Shown one piece after another: positions 1-10,730 of a stretch of 34,052 bases of DNA. The DNA comes from Takakia lepidozioides. Lineage: Eukaryota > Streptophyta > Takakiopsida > Takakiales > Takakiaceae. Each line of letters opens with the position of its first letter. Position 1 is the first letter of the stretch. Made by a program: the position numbers and the translations under genes. The notes beneath the pieces are model-generated. The model did not search any database and was not told the origin of the DNA. It worked only from the letters and a program-made list of their open reading frames with translations. The stretch spans positions 27,344,001-27,378,052 of the forward strand of contig CM060732.1 of assembly GCA_030704615.1 (NCBI GenBank), given 5' to 3'.

Positions 1-600
1 CCAAGTTCTAAAGGAACAACGATTGGCGGTACCGACAATCAAAAATTGTATCTGTAGCAAACAATAACAGAATATGGCAAACCAAATCACTATGTCTGCA
101 TATTGTTGGTCGGTACCGACCATCAGTATGTCTTGTCTCAAATCACAGTGATTGGCGGTACCGACAATCACAACCATCTACACTAGCAAAGCTGATACAA
201 GCAAATGCAAACCAAAATACTATGACTGCATAGTGATGGTCGGTACCGACCATCACTCTCTTTCTACGCATGCAGGTACAGGAAGGTCCCACGGAGCAGC
301 GAATGGCGTTAACGACAATCAGAAAACACTACACTAGAAAGACTGACAATATGGGTTTGGTGCAAAAACAATATTTCTCATACTGATTGTCGGCACCGAC
401 ACTCACTTTAGTTTGTATCAGAAAGTGAGTGGAATGCAGATTGTCTGAAATGCAAGAAATCTAAGTTTTGAAAGGAAAGCGATTGGCATTACCGACAGTC
501 ACTTCTATCTGCTGCAGAAAACAAGAAATAGAGTGTTGGAAAGAAAATCAATATGACTCTATGATAATGGTCGTTCAACACTCACTGTTCCCTCTGGTTG
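1..600. repeat. Array of CGGTACCG-centred imperfect palindromes
   Basis: About 18-24 bp palindromes recur at 21-40, 105-124, 150-169 and 233-256 (perfect over 24 bp), with decayed versions at 301-320, 381-404, 481-500 and near 566. Two flavours alternate: ATTGGCGGTACCGACAAT and a TGGTCGGTACCGACCA form. The spacers share words such as GCAAACCAAA and ACTATG, so this looks like a degenerate tandem array with a period of roughly 130-180 bp. No convincing protein is encoded; the short open frames here are chance. Confidence 0.7.
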
Positions 601-857
601 TATTGTGCCTATTAAAAGATTGGTGATCAATCAGTAAAGGAAAATTAAGTCGTGATATGGATTCTGGCAAGATAGTGTAAATCTTGGAGAAATGGTAGAG
701 ACCACTATAATTTTCTTTACTGACATACCAAGGCTTATTAAAGGGTGCTGAAAAGAAATTTTGTATATGATGTGGGAATGAATGAGGAAATTAAGGAAAA
801 AACTAAGAAGACAGAGCTGAAAGAATAGAGAAATATACTGCAGAAAGGGAAGTTCGG

Positions 858-1220
858 TTGAGGAAAGAGTTCCCGGAATTACAAAACTTGAATATTATTC
901 AAGGTGAGGCATCAAGACAAATTGACAGTGATAAACTAGAAGATCAGGAAATCGGATCTTTGGAAAGTAAGAACACTACACCAGAAGGAGTTGCAAGTAA
1001 TGCACTTGGCGAATGGTTACCACAAGAAAGATCTAAAGGACCTTCTACAGTAACAAGTTCAAATCGAGGTTTTGCTGAAATATTGGAAGAAAAATTTGAG
1101 AATATTCTGAGTGAAGAAGGTGAAAGAAGTGAAACTACTTCTCCAGAAAGGATAACTAGGACTGCACTCAAAGCTGTTAAAGATTCATTAAGCTTAGTAG
1201 GGACAGCAGCTAGAAGATGA
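858..1220 (+). pseudogene. Hydrophilic open frame upstream of gag core
   Basis: A 120-residue open frame rich in Glu, Ser and Arg with no recognisable domain. It has no ATG at its left end, and the frame just upstream (about 770-857) is also Glu/Lys-rich but contains stops. It ends at a TGA overlapping the ATG of the next frame (1217). The position directly before the gag core suggests it is the N-terminal part of the retrotransposon polyprotein. It could also be chance coding, since nothing in it is diagnostic. Confidence 0.35.
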
Positions 1221-2368
1221 CTACCTCTAGTTTTGAATCATTGTTTGGAAGACAAACACCAACAACACCACTAGCCTTGACAATCCCAACACCAACACAG
1301 CCAGCAGCAGCGGGACCATTCCAGTTTGGACAGCCGGTTGCACCAGCAGCACCAATGGCTTTAGCAGCAAGTGCAACTAGACCGTCGTTTCCTTTATATG
1401 ATGGGAAATTTGACCCGGATATCCATCTCAATCAATTTGAGAACATATGCACCATTTACAATGAAGCAACAGACCAAGAAAAGATCTGAATATTTTCTTG
1501 TTCAATGGCCAGAAAAAGCATTGAATGGTTGGCAACCTTTCCAGCCAATCACTTTGCAAATTGGGCGGATATGAGAGCTGCGTTTCAAGAACGATATAGA
1601 TCCAACAAATCCACGTCTGAAAATCTTCACAGGATTACAGAACCTGAGACAGAAAAAGAAAGAATTGGTAGTGGACTACCTGGAGAGAATGAAGACTTTG
1701 ATCAGGAAGCTACCTAAAGCACCAGGTGACGACTTTGCAAAAATCATGGTTCATCAACGGACTTCATCCTGAATATGTAACCATGGTTACAGTCATGCCT
1801 AACAACACTTTGGTTGAAGCAGTAGGAACTGCGAAGAAATTGGAATTGGGATTTCATCAGAGCAGAAGTAAAGACTCTAAGCTAGGATCCCTTGGAAGAA
1901 GAAGACTCTGATGATGAAGAAAAACCCAAGCAAAAGAAAAAAGAAGTGATTGACAAAACCACTTTGGATCAGAAGATAGCAGAGGCTATCAAGAATTTTA
2001 AAGATGAAGGGCCATAAAAGGCAACATGGTGTCACAAATGCGGGACTGCAGGACGCTTGGCAACAGAATGCCACATGAAAGACAAATACTGTGATATTTG
2101 TCATATGAACAATCATAATACCAGCCATTGTATTTACAATCAACGGGCCAAGAAGAGTGGGTACACACGAGAGGTGGGGTACACCAAGTCCAAGTCCGAC
2201 AGGGAGGATCAGATGGACCAAGACAATACAATATGGGTAATCATTATCAGAGGCCATGAGATGACTATCCACCACGAGATAGAGAACATCAACCCAGAAA
2301 CAAAGAAATCATGAGATGTCACTATTGCAAGAAAAAGGGACACTGGAAACATGAATGTCAGTTGTGAA
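1217..2368 (+). pseudogene. Ty3/gypsy gag remnant with zinc knuckles
   Basis: The capsid-type gag core is recognisable from YDGKFDPDIHLNQF (about 1396-1440) and, one frame on, EWLATFPANHFANWADMRAA (from about 1522), which fits the W...F...W pattern of the Retrotrans_gag family. CX2CX4HX4C zinc knuckles follow: one within about 2088-2133 (YCDICHMNNHNTSHC) and one at about 2312-2366 (CHYCKKKGHWKHEC). An incomplete Cys pair (CHKC) lies near 2032. The knuckles would bind genomic RNA. The frame is broken by a TGA at 1487, a TAA near 2015, a TGA after the last knuckle and at least two frame shifts, so no functional Gag can be made. Confidence 0.75.
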
Positions 2369-2385
2369 TCAAGCATGAGGCAGAA

Positions 2386-2850
2386 TTGGGAAATATGGAA
2401 GCCGGACCAAGTGTAGCCGTGAGTGTGGTAACTCCTGTAGTGGATACCCTTGCGGTAACTCGAACTCAGGCCAAGAAACAGAAACCTCCAGATAAGGAGA
2501 TTGAAGAAGAACGAAAACAATATCCAGAAAGTGCAGCATGGCAGGAAGAAAAGAGTTTACACCAGGAGGTAAGCAAAGCCATAGCTCAAATGTAAGAAGG
2601 AACCCATATACCTTCTGGAGAGCCAACTCCAGATAATCAAATCAGACCAACGACGAAGACAACAAACGCAACCACAGAAACAGAATTGGCTGAAGTAATC
2701 TGCCAGACCAAGACCCAAATTACCAAATTATGGACACATCTCAACACCCTGCCCGTTTTTATCAAGAAAGATAAGAGGACATTAGAATCGGTGAAGTACC
2801 TGCCACGATTGCAACCATCGGACAGGAGATTGCAGGATGGACAGTAACGG
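2386..2850 (+). pseudogene. Gag-pol linker region, protease not recognisable
   Basis: Between the last zinc knuckle and the RT the plus-strand frames remain partly open (2386-2595, and a Thr/Lys-rich stretch to about 2848), giving hydrophilic, Glu- and Lys-rich sequence. A retroviral-type aspartic protease is expected here, but I do not see its D[ST]GA signature in any frame. The protease is therefore either deleted or too decayed to see. Assignment to the retrotransposon rests on position and strand only. Confidence 0.4.
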
Positions 2851-2934
2851 AAGAAACTCAATTGATTCAAGTGAATCTGGGAACAGTGGAAGAACCACAG
2901 ATAATACGAGTAAGTGCAGGTCTCGAAGAATCAT

Positions 2935-3638
2935 TTCTACAAGAAGCCACTCCATTATTCACTGAATACAAGGATGTATTTGCCTGAAACTACAAAGATT
3001 TGAAAGGTATACCTTCCAACATTTGTCAGCACCGAATTGAATTGGAAGTTGACACGAAACCAGTTCGTTTGAACCGTTACAGAATGAACCCCAACTATGC
3101 AGCTAAAGTTTGGGAGGAAATCAATAAATTATTGGATACATGATTCATATACCCAGTAGAGACACCACAATGGTTATCACCCACTGTGATAGTATCCAAG
3201 AAGAATGGAAATTTACGAGTATGTGTGGACTACCGCAAGTTAAACGTATGAACCAAAAAATACCCCTTTCCACTACCTTTCACAGAGATAGTATTGGACA
3301 CAGTGGCAGAACATGAGATGTACTCATTCATGGATGGGTTCAGTGGGTACAACCAGGTGCAGATGGCAGAAGAAGATCGAGAAACCGCATTCATCACTGA
3401 ATGGGGAGCCTATGCTTACAAAGTCATGCCATTTGGACTTTGCAACACACCAGCCACGTTTCAGCGAGCAGTATATGAGATATTCAAGAATTATCTCAAC
3501 AATTTTATGCAGGTATTTTTGGATGATTTCAGTGTTTTTGGACAGAAATCCAAACACTTGGCACAATTAAAACTTTGCCTACACGCCTGCAGAAACAATG
3601 GAGTAAGTCTCAATCCGGAAAAATGTAGCACAAGATGA
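2935..3638 (+). pseudogene. Ty3/gypsy reverse transcriptase (truncated)
   Basis: This is a typical Ty3/gypsy RT. LRVCVDYRKLN precedes a palm region with FMDGFSGYNQVQMAEED, then the MPFGLCNTPATFQRA block, and the catalytic FLDDFSVFG box lies at about 3517-3543. All three in-frame stops are TGA (2985, 3141, 3249); the first falls where the family normally has a Trp or another large residue. The homology stops at LNPEKC (about 3630) and is joined directly to the acidic linker, so the RT connection and the whole RNase H are deleted. The enzyme would have copied element RNA into cDNA. Confidence 0.9.
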
Positions 3639-4138
3639 AGAGACAAATCCTCTAGGCGCTCTGGGAGTGTTTCAAGGAGACTATGACCTCCCAGATTCTC
3701 TTAAGCTCATGGATGACACTGATGAAAAAGAGGACTCATCAGATGAAGATGAACCTCTTGATGAAGGACCTATTATTGAGGAAGAGCCAGATCTAGAAGA
3801 AGAAGATGACAAGGAAAACGAAGAGCCAAATAATCAAGAATTGGCCAATATCAGTATTGGAGCTTATACAGTTACCAAGGAAGAATCAAAAGACATTCAG
3901 AATCAAGATCAAGATCCGGACGATTGGCAATGGCCAATCAAATACAATCTGAACACAGGAAAATTTCCTGAAGACTACACCAAAGATGATAGGAGAAAGC
4001 TTTCAATGAAAAGCGAGCCATACACAGTGATCAAGGGATTATGTACAACAGAGGAATTGACTCCATAATGAGAAGATGTGTGAACAAAGAACAAGCCAAA
4101 ACAGTGATGCAAGAGCTACACAAAGAAACAGTGTAGCT
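3631..4138 (+). pseudogene. Acidic post-RNase H linker and start of integrase zinc-binding region
   Basis: From 3631 the frame reads into an acidic stretch (many Glu and Asp, 3700-3850), then a region ending DWQWPIKYNLNTGKFPEDY. After one frame change it reads MYNRGIDSIMRRCV and QAKTVMQELHKE (to about 4131). The last part resembles the sequence just before the H2C2 zinc finger of Ty3/gypsy integrases, where YRR..., an EA-rich helix and ELH are usual. The integrase catalytic core is absent. Homology ends within a few bases of the putative MULE terminus at 4132. Confidence 0.55.
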
Positions 4139-4180
4139 ACGGCGTGAGCCCAGCCCCGTGAGCCTGGGAGCTGAGCTCAC
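4132..4180 (+). repeat. Candidate left terminal repeat of outer MULE
   Basis: The segment starts GTAGCTACGGCGTGAGC, followed by a second CGTGAGC at 4157-4163 and an inverted GCTCAC at 4175-4180. It shares the pattern TAGCTA, five bases, TGAGC with the inner MULE terminus at 6015-6030. It also matches the inverted sequence at 31101-31130 at 19 of 24 positions from CGGCGTGAGC onward. The Ty3/gypsy reading frame stops here. Confidence 0.5.
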
Positions 4181-4542
4181 GTTCCAGGGAAGCGTGAGCG
4201 GCACAAATGTGCTAGAGAAGCAGGCCCTATAGGCAAGGATTGCAGGAAGAGGGCCTATTACCGTGGACAAAACAAATGGACCACCATGCACTATGTCTGC
4301 AATGTCTGCACAAAAAGAGGAATTTGAACATATGGCATATTTGAGCTCAAAATGATTGTCACACTTTATTTCAATTCACAGAAAGACGCCTACAATGAAT
4401 GGCATGTGCAATTGCCCTGGTTCCGTGAACGAAATGTATGTGTTTGTCCTATATGCAAAGACTTCACACGATAAGCTAGAAACCAGCACTGGAAGTGGGC
4501 ATGGCTCGTTTGTGTTCAAAGAGAATCTGGCGGAGCCCCACG
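4181..4542. other. Left subterminal region of outer MULE, with Cys-pair open stretch
   Basis: This lies between the putative terminus and the transposase stop, so it should hold the 3' untranslated and subterminal DNA. One plus-strand frame (about 4240-4470) reads HYVCNVCTKRG and, further on, WHVQLPWFRERNVCVCPICK. These are two CXXC pairs about 40 residues apart with a single stop between them. It resembles a zinc-binding fragment, but I cannot assign a family. Another open frame at 4356-4568 overlaps it. Confidence 0.3.
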
Positions 4543-5923
4543 CTAAGTGTTCTGCTGCAGAAGAGTGATGACTTCTCCGTAGCCTAGTTTGGCTTGGTGA
4601 ATGAATTGGTCTCTCTTATCGTCGTAGCACATAATTATAAAGTATATGTAATATTGATGCTTGCAGGGGACCCACTTCCCTCTCATGCCGAGAGTGCCCA
4701 CGCATCGTTACAAAATCCGGACAAGTGCACGCAGGGAAGTTCCCCACGGTAACCTGATATTCTTTGCCATGAAGAACTGAGCCAGTAGACAACATTGTGT
4801 AAATCCGTCCATACCCTGGGGCCGGGACTTCGGTGATACGAGTCACCCGAGCTTGCAAATTTCTAGCCGATTCCATCTTGCAATCGTGATCTGCACCCGA
4901 AGCGACACGGTGCACTGTTTTTCCATCTCTTTTTGCTGGGTGGGAGTCGGCACCGGTTGGAGGCATTGCCGGAGCATGTGGCACATCAGTGCCCAGAGTG
5001 CATGAGGGCACCACCCGGGACCGTGCAAGACGGAACCCTCCCTCCTCCAGCATGCTTATCTTGGCTGATGACAACAACGTCCCAAGTTTCACAGGACAAA
5101 TTGCGAGCGGAGGGGGCTTCATTATCACCGAAGGACGAACTGTTCCCTTGACGCATCGTGCCATATCGTCTGGGCAGAACCAGAACTTCCAGTCCTTTGA
5201 CTCCCCACTATGATAAGGTCGGAACAACCCTGTGAATATTGGAGCTGGAGTCCCTCTGGAGCCTTTGCATATTTTTTATTTTCATTTCTTGAAAGAGGGG
5301 GTCCGAATTGCCATGCAAGCCACTCTAGATCCTGGTGGGGTGCATTCTATATCCACTCACTGTCAATGCAATCAGATTCATGCACCAAGGACACCACCTC
5401 CTCCAATGAGATTTTTGTTGTTGTGCTTGCATGATTTGCACCTGCTCCACTGGAAGAGGACCCACCTGGGAAGGGGCGGGCACATGACTTAGTCTGCACC
5501 GGAGACACCTTTGGTATTGAGAAATTGACCATGTCCGGGCGATGGGAATCTCCATCCGACCCTAGAGGAGTGTTCAATTTCCTTTTGCATGATCCAAATG
5601 TTTCCTCGCCTTCCAAATGGGGGACCCTGGATTGCAAAGAGGGCCTTCAGTGCACTTGTTCACAGCTCTCGCCATCTTCGATGGGTCTCCGGACCTGCTC
5701 GCAGGCCTTAGCATCAACAAAGTCGTATCAGGGCCCTTGCCTCCACCCCGTTCCATCATAAAATTGCGGTATCTGGTTTGTTGTGTAAGTGCCCGCACCA
5801 TGTCATCTGCAGTGGCAACATACAAGTCACGGCTTGCTTTGGTAGACTACTGCATCCAGGCGTTGTGAACAGTCTCCGCCAAATTACACGAAGGCATGTC
5901 AGTCAAGTCCTCCAAGGACATGT
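4543..5923 (-). pseudogene. Outer MULE transposase, C-terminal half (SWIM zinc finger)
   Basis: This minus-strand block aligns in order with the better-preserved transposase at 8161-6744. It has MSLEDLTDMPSCNLAETVHN (cf. DTDMPTTNMAESVH), RPASRSGDPSKMARA (cf. RTASRSKNPRKWAAA), FWFCPDDMARCVKG (cf. FWFCRHDIMTCVFG), then PAPGYGRIYTMLSTGSV and the SWIM finger. The first two SWIM cysteines are in FPACTCPDF (near 4715) and the C-X-H part, CKHQYYIY, is at about 4665 in a shifted frame. The protein ends LLQQNT at a TAG at 4543-4545. Several frame shifts and an in-frame stop near 5850 mean it is dead. SWIM fingers bind DNA or protein in MULE transposases. Confidence 0.85.
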
Positions 5924-5998
5924 CTTACATGAGGCAATGCACGCAAATGTGAGGAACGAAAGGAAATGGCAGAGGTTCTGCAAGTTACAATCCAACAA

Positions 5999-6009
5999 CC
6001 CCAGAGGAA
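5999..6009. repeat. Target site duplication, left copy (inner MULE)
   Basis: CCCCAGAGGAA here is repeated exactly at 20607-20617, just outside the other end of the inner element. Extending to 13 bp (to 6011 and 20619) puts the duplication directly against both terminal repeats with one mismatch. The 9-11 bp size range is typical of Mutator superfamily insertions. Confidence 0.85.
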
Positions 6010-6011
6010 GA

Positions 6012-6046
6012 GGTTAGCTATTTCATGAGCATGAGCGGCATGAGCG
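6012..6046 (+). repeat. Left terminal inverted repeat of inner MULE
   Basis: It begins GGTTAGCTATTTCATGAGC and continues with two more CATGAGC words (GCATGAGCGG type). The right end has the same opening with one base missing, then the CATGAGC words in a slightly different order. Further CATGAGC or GCTCATG words occur inside at about 6067, 6210 and 6231, the kind of subterminal motif clustering often bound by MULE transposases. Confidence 0.9.
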
Positions 6047-6743
6047 GAGTAGTAAGACAATCGGTTTTCATGAGCAGAAGTACAAATTCCGCAAATAAAA
6101 AACATTAAAAATAATAGTTTAATGGGATGTGTCAGAAAAAAAAACCAAAAAAAAATATTTAAAAAAAAATATTCATTGTTTGAAGTAGAAATTGTAGTTT
6201 TGAGAGCCGTGCTCATGATATCTCGATTTCCGCTCATGCGAATTCCGAGCGACATCTGCAAAAATGGCGCCGAATTTCGCGGTAATAGGTTCCGCAAGCA
6301 GACAAATCGGCAACGTATTGCGCGGTAATAGGTGACTCCAGCGAAAAATGGTGCCGAATTTCACGGTTATAGGTCCCAACTTCATTGAAGTGTAAGCCCG
6401 TCTCCAGACAATGTTGGGACTTAGCCAGTTTTCGGCCCAAAAAAAAGAAATTCGGCGCCATTTTTCCAGAAATGGCCCCCTCAACTGCAACTGTTGGAAC
6501 TCAGTTTTTTGGAAGATTTGCGAATTTTTCTTGCCGCCATCTTTGAATTGATTCTGTTTCGACATTGAATTGCCACTGGACGTGAACGGATATCCAACAG
6601 TCCCTAGTGTTTAAAAGACATCACTTTAATATTGTCTGTCTCATTCCAGGAGTTTTGGGGTGCAATTCATTACACTGCAAAACAAAATCTAATGCATAAA
6701 AATGCAATTGCAAATATCCATATGGTGGATTCCCTTTTCCCCA
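6047..6743. other. Left subterminal region with GGCGCC repeats
   Basis: This non-coding stretch lies between the left terminus and the transposase stop. It has A-rich tracts (6137-6170), then AAAATGGCGCCGAATTTCGC at 6261-6280, a GGTGCCGAATTTC variant near 6350 and the inverted AAATTCGGCGCC near 6449. It also contains GGGACTTAGCC (about 6417), a word that recurs in the intronic array at 17.0-17.97 kb. The open frames here on either strand look like chance. Confidence 0.6.
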
Positions 6744-9700
6744 TCAATGATTTCTGGAATCCCGGTGGAGGAGTTTGTGCAGCTCGTTCACGCTCAACGC
6801 TGGTGCATGAATAAAGTCATCAATAGTCAAGTTCATCCTCAACCTCTTTAGGTAAATGTAATACAGATGCTTGCACAGATAATACTTTGACCCCTTCTTT
6901 GCTTCCATCAACGAGAAGTCCGTACAATTGCAGTCGGCTCCACTCCAATCGTAATTGTGTATACGTCGTCGCGTACAGCTGAGCCGGCCGTTACCATCCG
7001 ATAAACACGCCCAAGGCCGGGTGGGGGTACGTCCACGGAGCTCTGAATAGTGCAAGCCATCCCAAGAGCATTGGCAATCCGAGTCTCATTCAACTTGTTG
7101 GGAGGGTGTCGTCTCTTCACTCTTTCGAATCGCATTGTGGGATGTGCAGAATTGTCCAATCCGTCTCTACTGGACGGAGCAGCCTGCAACGGCTGGGTCT
7201 GAGGAATTGGAAACGAGTGGGCCGGGACGTTTGTGCATTGCACCATTCGAAATCCTGCTGCAGAAAGAGCATCCGCCTCATTCTGAGAGAGGTTGCAACC
7301 CGGTGCAACAGACCAGACGCCTGGAGGCTCGGGCATTCCCTGAATCCCGTACTTGGGCTTGCCAAATACACAGGTCATTATGTCGTGCCTACAGAACCAA
7401 AACGTCTGCGTTGTGGCGTGAGAGAATGTGGGAGTCAAAAATCTGCCGCTGAAACAAGATGCAGGTACAGCACCGTGTGGGTTCCTCCGAATCATCTCAC
7501 CACAGTGTGCTCTCGTATCCACCCGGATGGTGCAACACTTCCCTTGAAATGCCGGCAATGTCCTTGCTATTCTCCACTGTGACTCCGACACTCTTGTCTC
7601 CACAATGGGTATGTTGTACTGCGTTACTACAAATGGCTCGTTATGTTCTGCGGGTATGTGCCCTATGCTCAAAGGAGATGACGATCTTGAACGTGCAGGA
7701 CTTGCAGTGCTCAACGAGACCTCCTCGGGCAACATCACGGGACCACGAGGGAGCGTGCGAATATTCTTGTCAGCTTGCCATGAATCCTCTTCTCTGCCAG
7801 GTGCCTCGTCAAGTCTTCGTCTCACTGGACGGGTGTGAACATCTTCTTCCAAGTGTTGGCCTCTTCGAAGCAATGGCGTGTCCCGAAGGCCCTCTTGCAA
7901 GGCTGCCGCCCACTTGCGAGGATTCTTTGATCTGGAGGCAGTCCGCATCAACATTTCCTGCCTGTCCGGCCCCAAGCCCTAATGTTTCCATTTCAAGAAC
8001 TCGTTGTACCTGCAATGCTGCATAATTGAACTGACAATGTCCTCCGTTGTGGCAGTGAGGATGTCCACCAGATGCGCCGCAGAGGAGGCACGCCAGGAAG
8101 AATGTACTGATTCGGCCATGTTTGTTGTCGGCATGTCGGTGTCGGAGTCCAGACACATTTCCTGCACATGCACATGTTGAGGTTACAAGCAAGTTACAAA
8201 GAACGAGTAGCATAATATTCAACGTGACGCGAATTCGTCCAACTCACCTCCCGCATATAGTCGCCGAACTGGAAGAAACGATAATGCCACCATGCTAGCC
8301 AACTGACCATTGCTCCCTCGTCTGATTTCTTTACAGCACCTGACGTTGTCCACCAAGCTCGTATACATGCAAATTGTGTCTCTGCATCATCCAAGGTGGG
8401 AGCACGCTTCCACGCAAGACACATGGAACGGTGCTCCTCTCTAAAATCTGGCGCCATGAGCCGGGTTGTGTACTGCGACAAGCTCTACAGAAAATGGAAC
8501 CCACAAGATCTCTCCTTGCTTTCCATCGGAACATTGGGGTCTTCCCCGTACACCCTTCGGATGGCAGCCCAATTTGCTTGTGCGTTGTCCGCCATGAAAC
8601 CACGGAAATTGGGAGGGGGTAATCCCGCCCTGGCCATCTGTTTGTTTATTCCCTGCCAAAGAAGCATCTCTGATTGTGTGTCCTCTCCTTTCATCTCACA
8701 AATAGCAATTGTCATTAGCATCCTGCAGTGGGTATGTGCAGCCATTGTCACCCACTGGTGATTTGTAATTCGCTTGATATAGTCGAACATGACCCAGCTG
8801 TTTGACAAGTCCCCACTCGTCATCCGGTCGACCAGTTTGACGCCGCTGCCAGGCCCACACGTGGACATTTTGAATACAAAACAACGATCTGCCTCAGTCC
8901 CTTGTCCTGGAAACCTACTTCCATGAATGTAGTCATATCCACATCGTCGCTTCACCTCCAGAATGGAGTGCATATCCGAGCCACGCACAATTTTCTGTTT
9001 GCAGGAGACAATGTGGTTTCGGACATTCGGTGAACAGATGTGGGACACCGACTCCAGCAATGCCTCCAATTCCTTCTCATCGAGAGGAACTCTGTCGGAG
9101 CCGTCTTCCGACATAATTCTGGCCAATGCCATCTTATGGGCGGCCTGCAGCTGTATCTGTTTGGGTTTGGCACCAGGTCTCAACTTAACCTCCTCCTGAA
9201 CGAGCTGCTCTGCCTCGTGGGCAGCCTCCCGCGAGTTCCCCCTCGCCAATTTGTGACAATGGGAACCAACGTGTATGCAAGCTCGTGTGAGGTCAGGGAA
9301 ACGGTGCAACACATAGAACTGCTTGGCATTACAAACAGACATGCAATGTGGTGGTTCTTTGCAATGCGCACACTTAAATGTGGAGTTTGGAACCTTCTCC
9401 TGAGCTTGAAATGGTTGATGAGCTGTGCCTGTCCAATTCGTCTCCTTCCTGTGACCTTTGGATTTAAAGTGGAAGCAAGTTGGGGAGAAACACGGCAATG
9501 CGCCCGCACAAACAACGTAGCGCACCCGCACACCATCGAGCATCTTCATGCTGGTGGTTTTGGTGATGCACCAAGGATGACCGTCATGTTTCCTATCCAT
9601 ATCTGTCAAAATTCCGGACGCCCTCGAATAGTCCGTTCGAGGAGGGAACTCAAAGAACATATTACCGTCAACGTCTGCGGGAAGGCATGTTACAGATTTA

Positions 9701-10355
9701 ATGGCAAACTTGCTGTAGTCCAGCCCAGCCAGCTCCGAGCGGTGTCCCTCCATGTGAAGCCCTCGCAAAATTTCAAGAATGGATCGAACTGCTGTATTCG
9801 TGCTGGGAATATGACTCCCTCGTTCGCTGATGTCCATTGAGGACTTGCCTGATCTACAGGATGATCTCGGAACTTCCATGATCTCGTCGGAGTCGGACAG
9901 GTTGTGAACAACCCGGTTCTCGCTCGTCTTCATTGATGGGTTCGGCTCTGGATTTACTTCGTTGCGGACTTCTCTCTTTGAGGTACCCACTCTCTGATTC
10001 GCTGATTGTTTCGTGGAAGGCGGCAGGATAGAAGGCGCATTTGGGGGGCAAATGAAGTCCCTATGACGATGTCCGATGGTGGAACTCGCCATTCCCTGCC
10101 GTTGCCGAAATCATCGTGGAGCACAACAATACTTTCGACTACAACTCCGTTTGAATCCTTTATTTCCTCCTCCAAAAATACCGACCCCGGTTTCAGGTGG
10201 TATCGAACGCAGAGATATTTCTCCATCACCCGGCAGATCTCCCCTCTGCACGGAAATGTAGCTCTATGCTTGTGAGGAGGGCAGTACACTATAGCGCTCG
10301 GGTTTTCTGCCATGGGAGTTGTGCACACAAGACTGCCAGGACGGCGTTCGGACAA
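6744..10355 (-). pseudogene. Inner MULE transposase with DDE core and SWIM zinc finger
   Basis: A mudrA-like transposase of roughly 1,170 codons that would cut and join element ends in the nucleus. From the N-terminus: a conserved domain starting at the ATG at 10355 or 10313; after a frame change near 10060, a Cys/His-rich region (residues 170-285 of the frame opening at 10092); then the MULE core with D437 (VMFDYIK), the E-rich helix (KGEDTQSE) and D502 (FMADNAQ); then CGFHF (C530/H533), the family's C-X2-H. One intron (8247-8162) is shared with the outer copy. The SWIM finger (CNCTDF...CKH) lies at about 6940-6880. Lesions: TAG at 8485-8487, TAG at 7979-7981, and frame shifts near 10060 and 6935. 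The coding is otherwise continuous, so inactivation looks recent. Confidence 0.88.
8162..8247 (-). other. Intron in inner MULE transposase
   Basis: Read on the minus strand, the exon ends at GAG and the intron opens GTGAGTT and closes at TGTGCAG. It is 86 nt and falls in phase 0 between MREV-type sequence and EMCLDSDTDMP. The outer transposase has an intron at the equivalent place, and that is where the inner element landed. Confidence 0.75.
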
Positions 10356-10730
10356 GCGCCCTAGGAGAAGGGGGGATGCAGGGAGGGGAAGGAATGCAGG
10401 GCCGATTTTTGCAAGCGACGAAGCCTATTCACGAATCCGGGGAGCCCACTCTCCCGAAATTCCACTGTCAGAGAGTAAATGAACCTTGTCTGCGGAATGC
10501 GGCCCCTGGCCTTTGCGCAGTAACTGCCAACGGTATGCAGTCAGAAGGTATATGACCTGTGCAGATGCGCTGCGCAAACCAATCATTACGGCGTCTGACA
10601 AGAAGCTTGGGGGCGCGAGCGTGCAAGCACCTTCCCCATGGACAGAGGGAACTGACAGAGGTGGCATTCTAGTGGGTCTGATTACAAGATTGAGTGCCAG
10701 AACCTCGCCGCCAAAAGTAAACATACAACA
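10356..10730. other. Upstream region of transposase, no gene seen
   Basis: This is sequence immediately 5' of the transposase start, expected to hold its promoter and 5' untranslated region. I see no distinctive TATA box, repeat or coding signature. Confidence 0.4.

Larger units (their letters stand above)
850..4138 (+). mobile_element. Decayed Ty3/gypsy LTR retrotransposon (gag-pol remnant)
   Basis: The order is gag core, CCHC zinc knuckles, reverse transcriptase, acidic linker, start of the integrase zinc-binding region, all on the plus strand. The protein is broken by many in-frame stops and frame changes, and I see no protease active-site motif. RNase H and most of the integrase are missing. 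No LTR pair or primer binding site was recognised, so the outer limits are approximate. The right edge stops where a MULE-like terminus begins near 4132, which suggests the integrase was cut off by that insertion or by a later rearrangement. Confidence 0.8.

Noticed and set aside
1-600. LTR of the left Ty3/gypsy element
   Set aside because: No TG...CA ends, primer binding site or second copy was found; the repeat structure fits a palindromic array better.
2985-3251. Three TGA codons in the RT as possible recoding (UGA read as Trp)
   Set aside because: Only one falls at a plausible Trp position, other stops (TAA) and frame shifts occur nearby, and domains are deleted, so ordinary decay is simpler.
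7979-8487. TAG codons in the inner transposase as programmed readthrough
   Set aside because: The gene also has two frame shifts, and at least one stop aligns with a Gln codon in the relative. Mutation explains it.
9040-9840. 266-codon plus-strand open frame
   Set aside because: It is antisense to the MULE transposase, whose minus-strand frame has clear family motifs.
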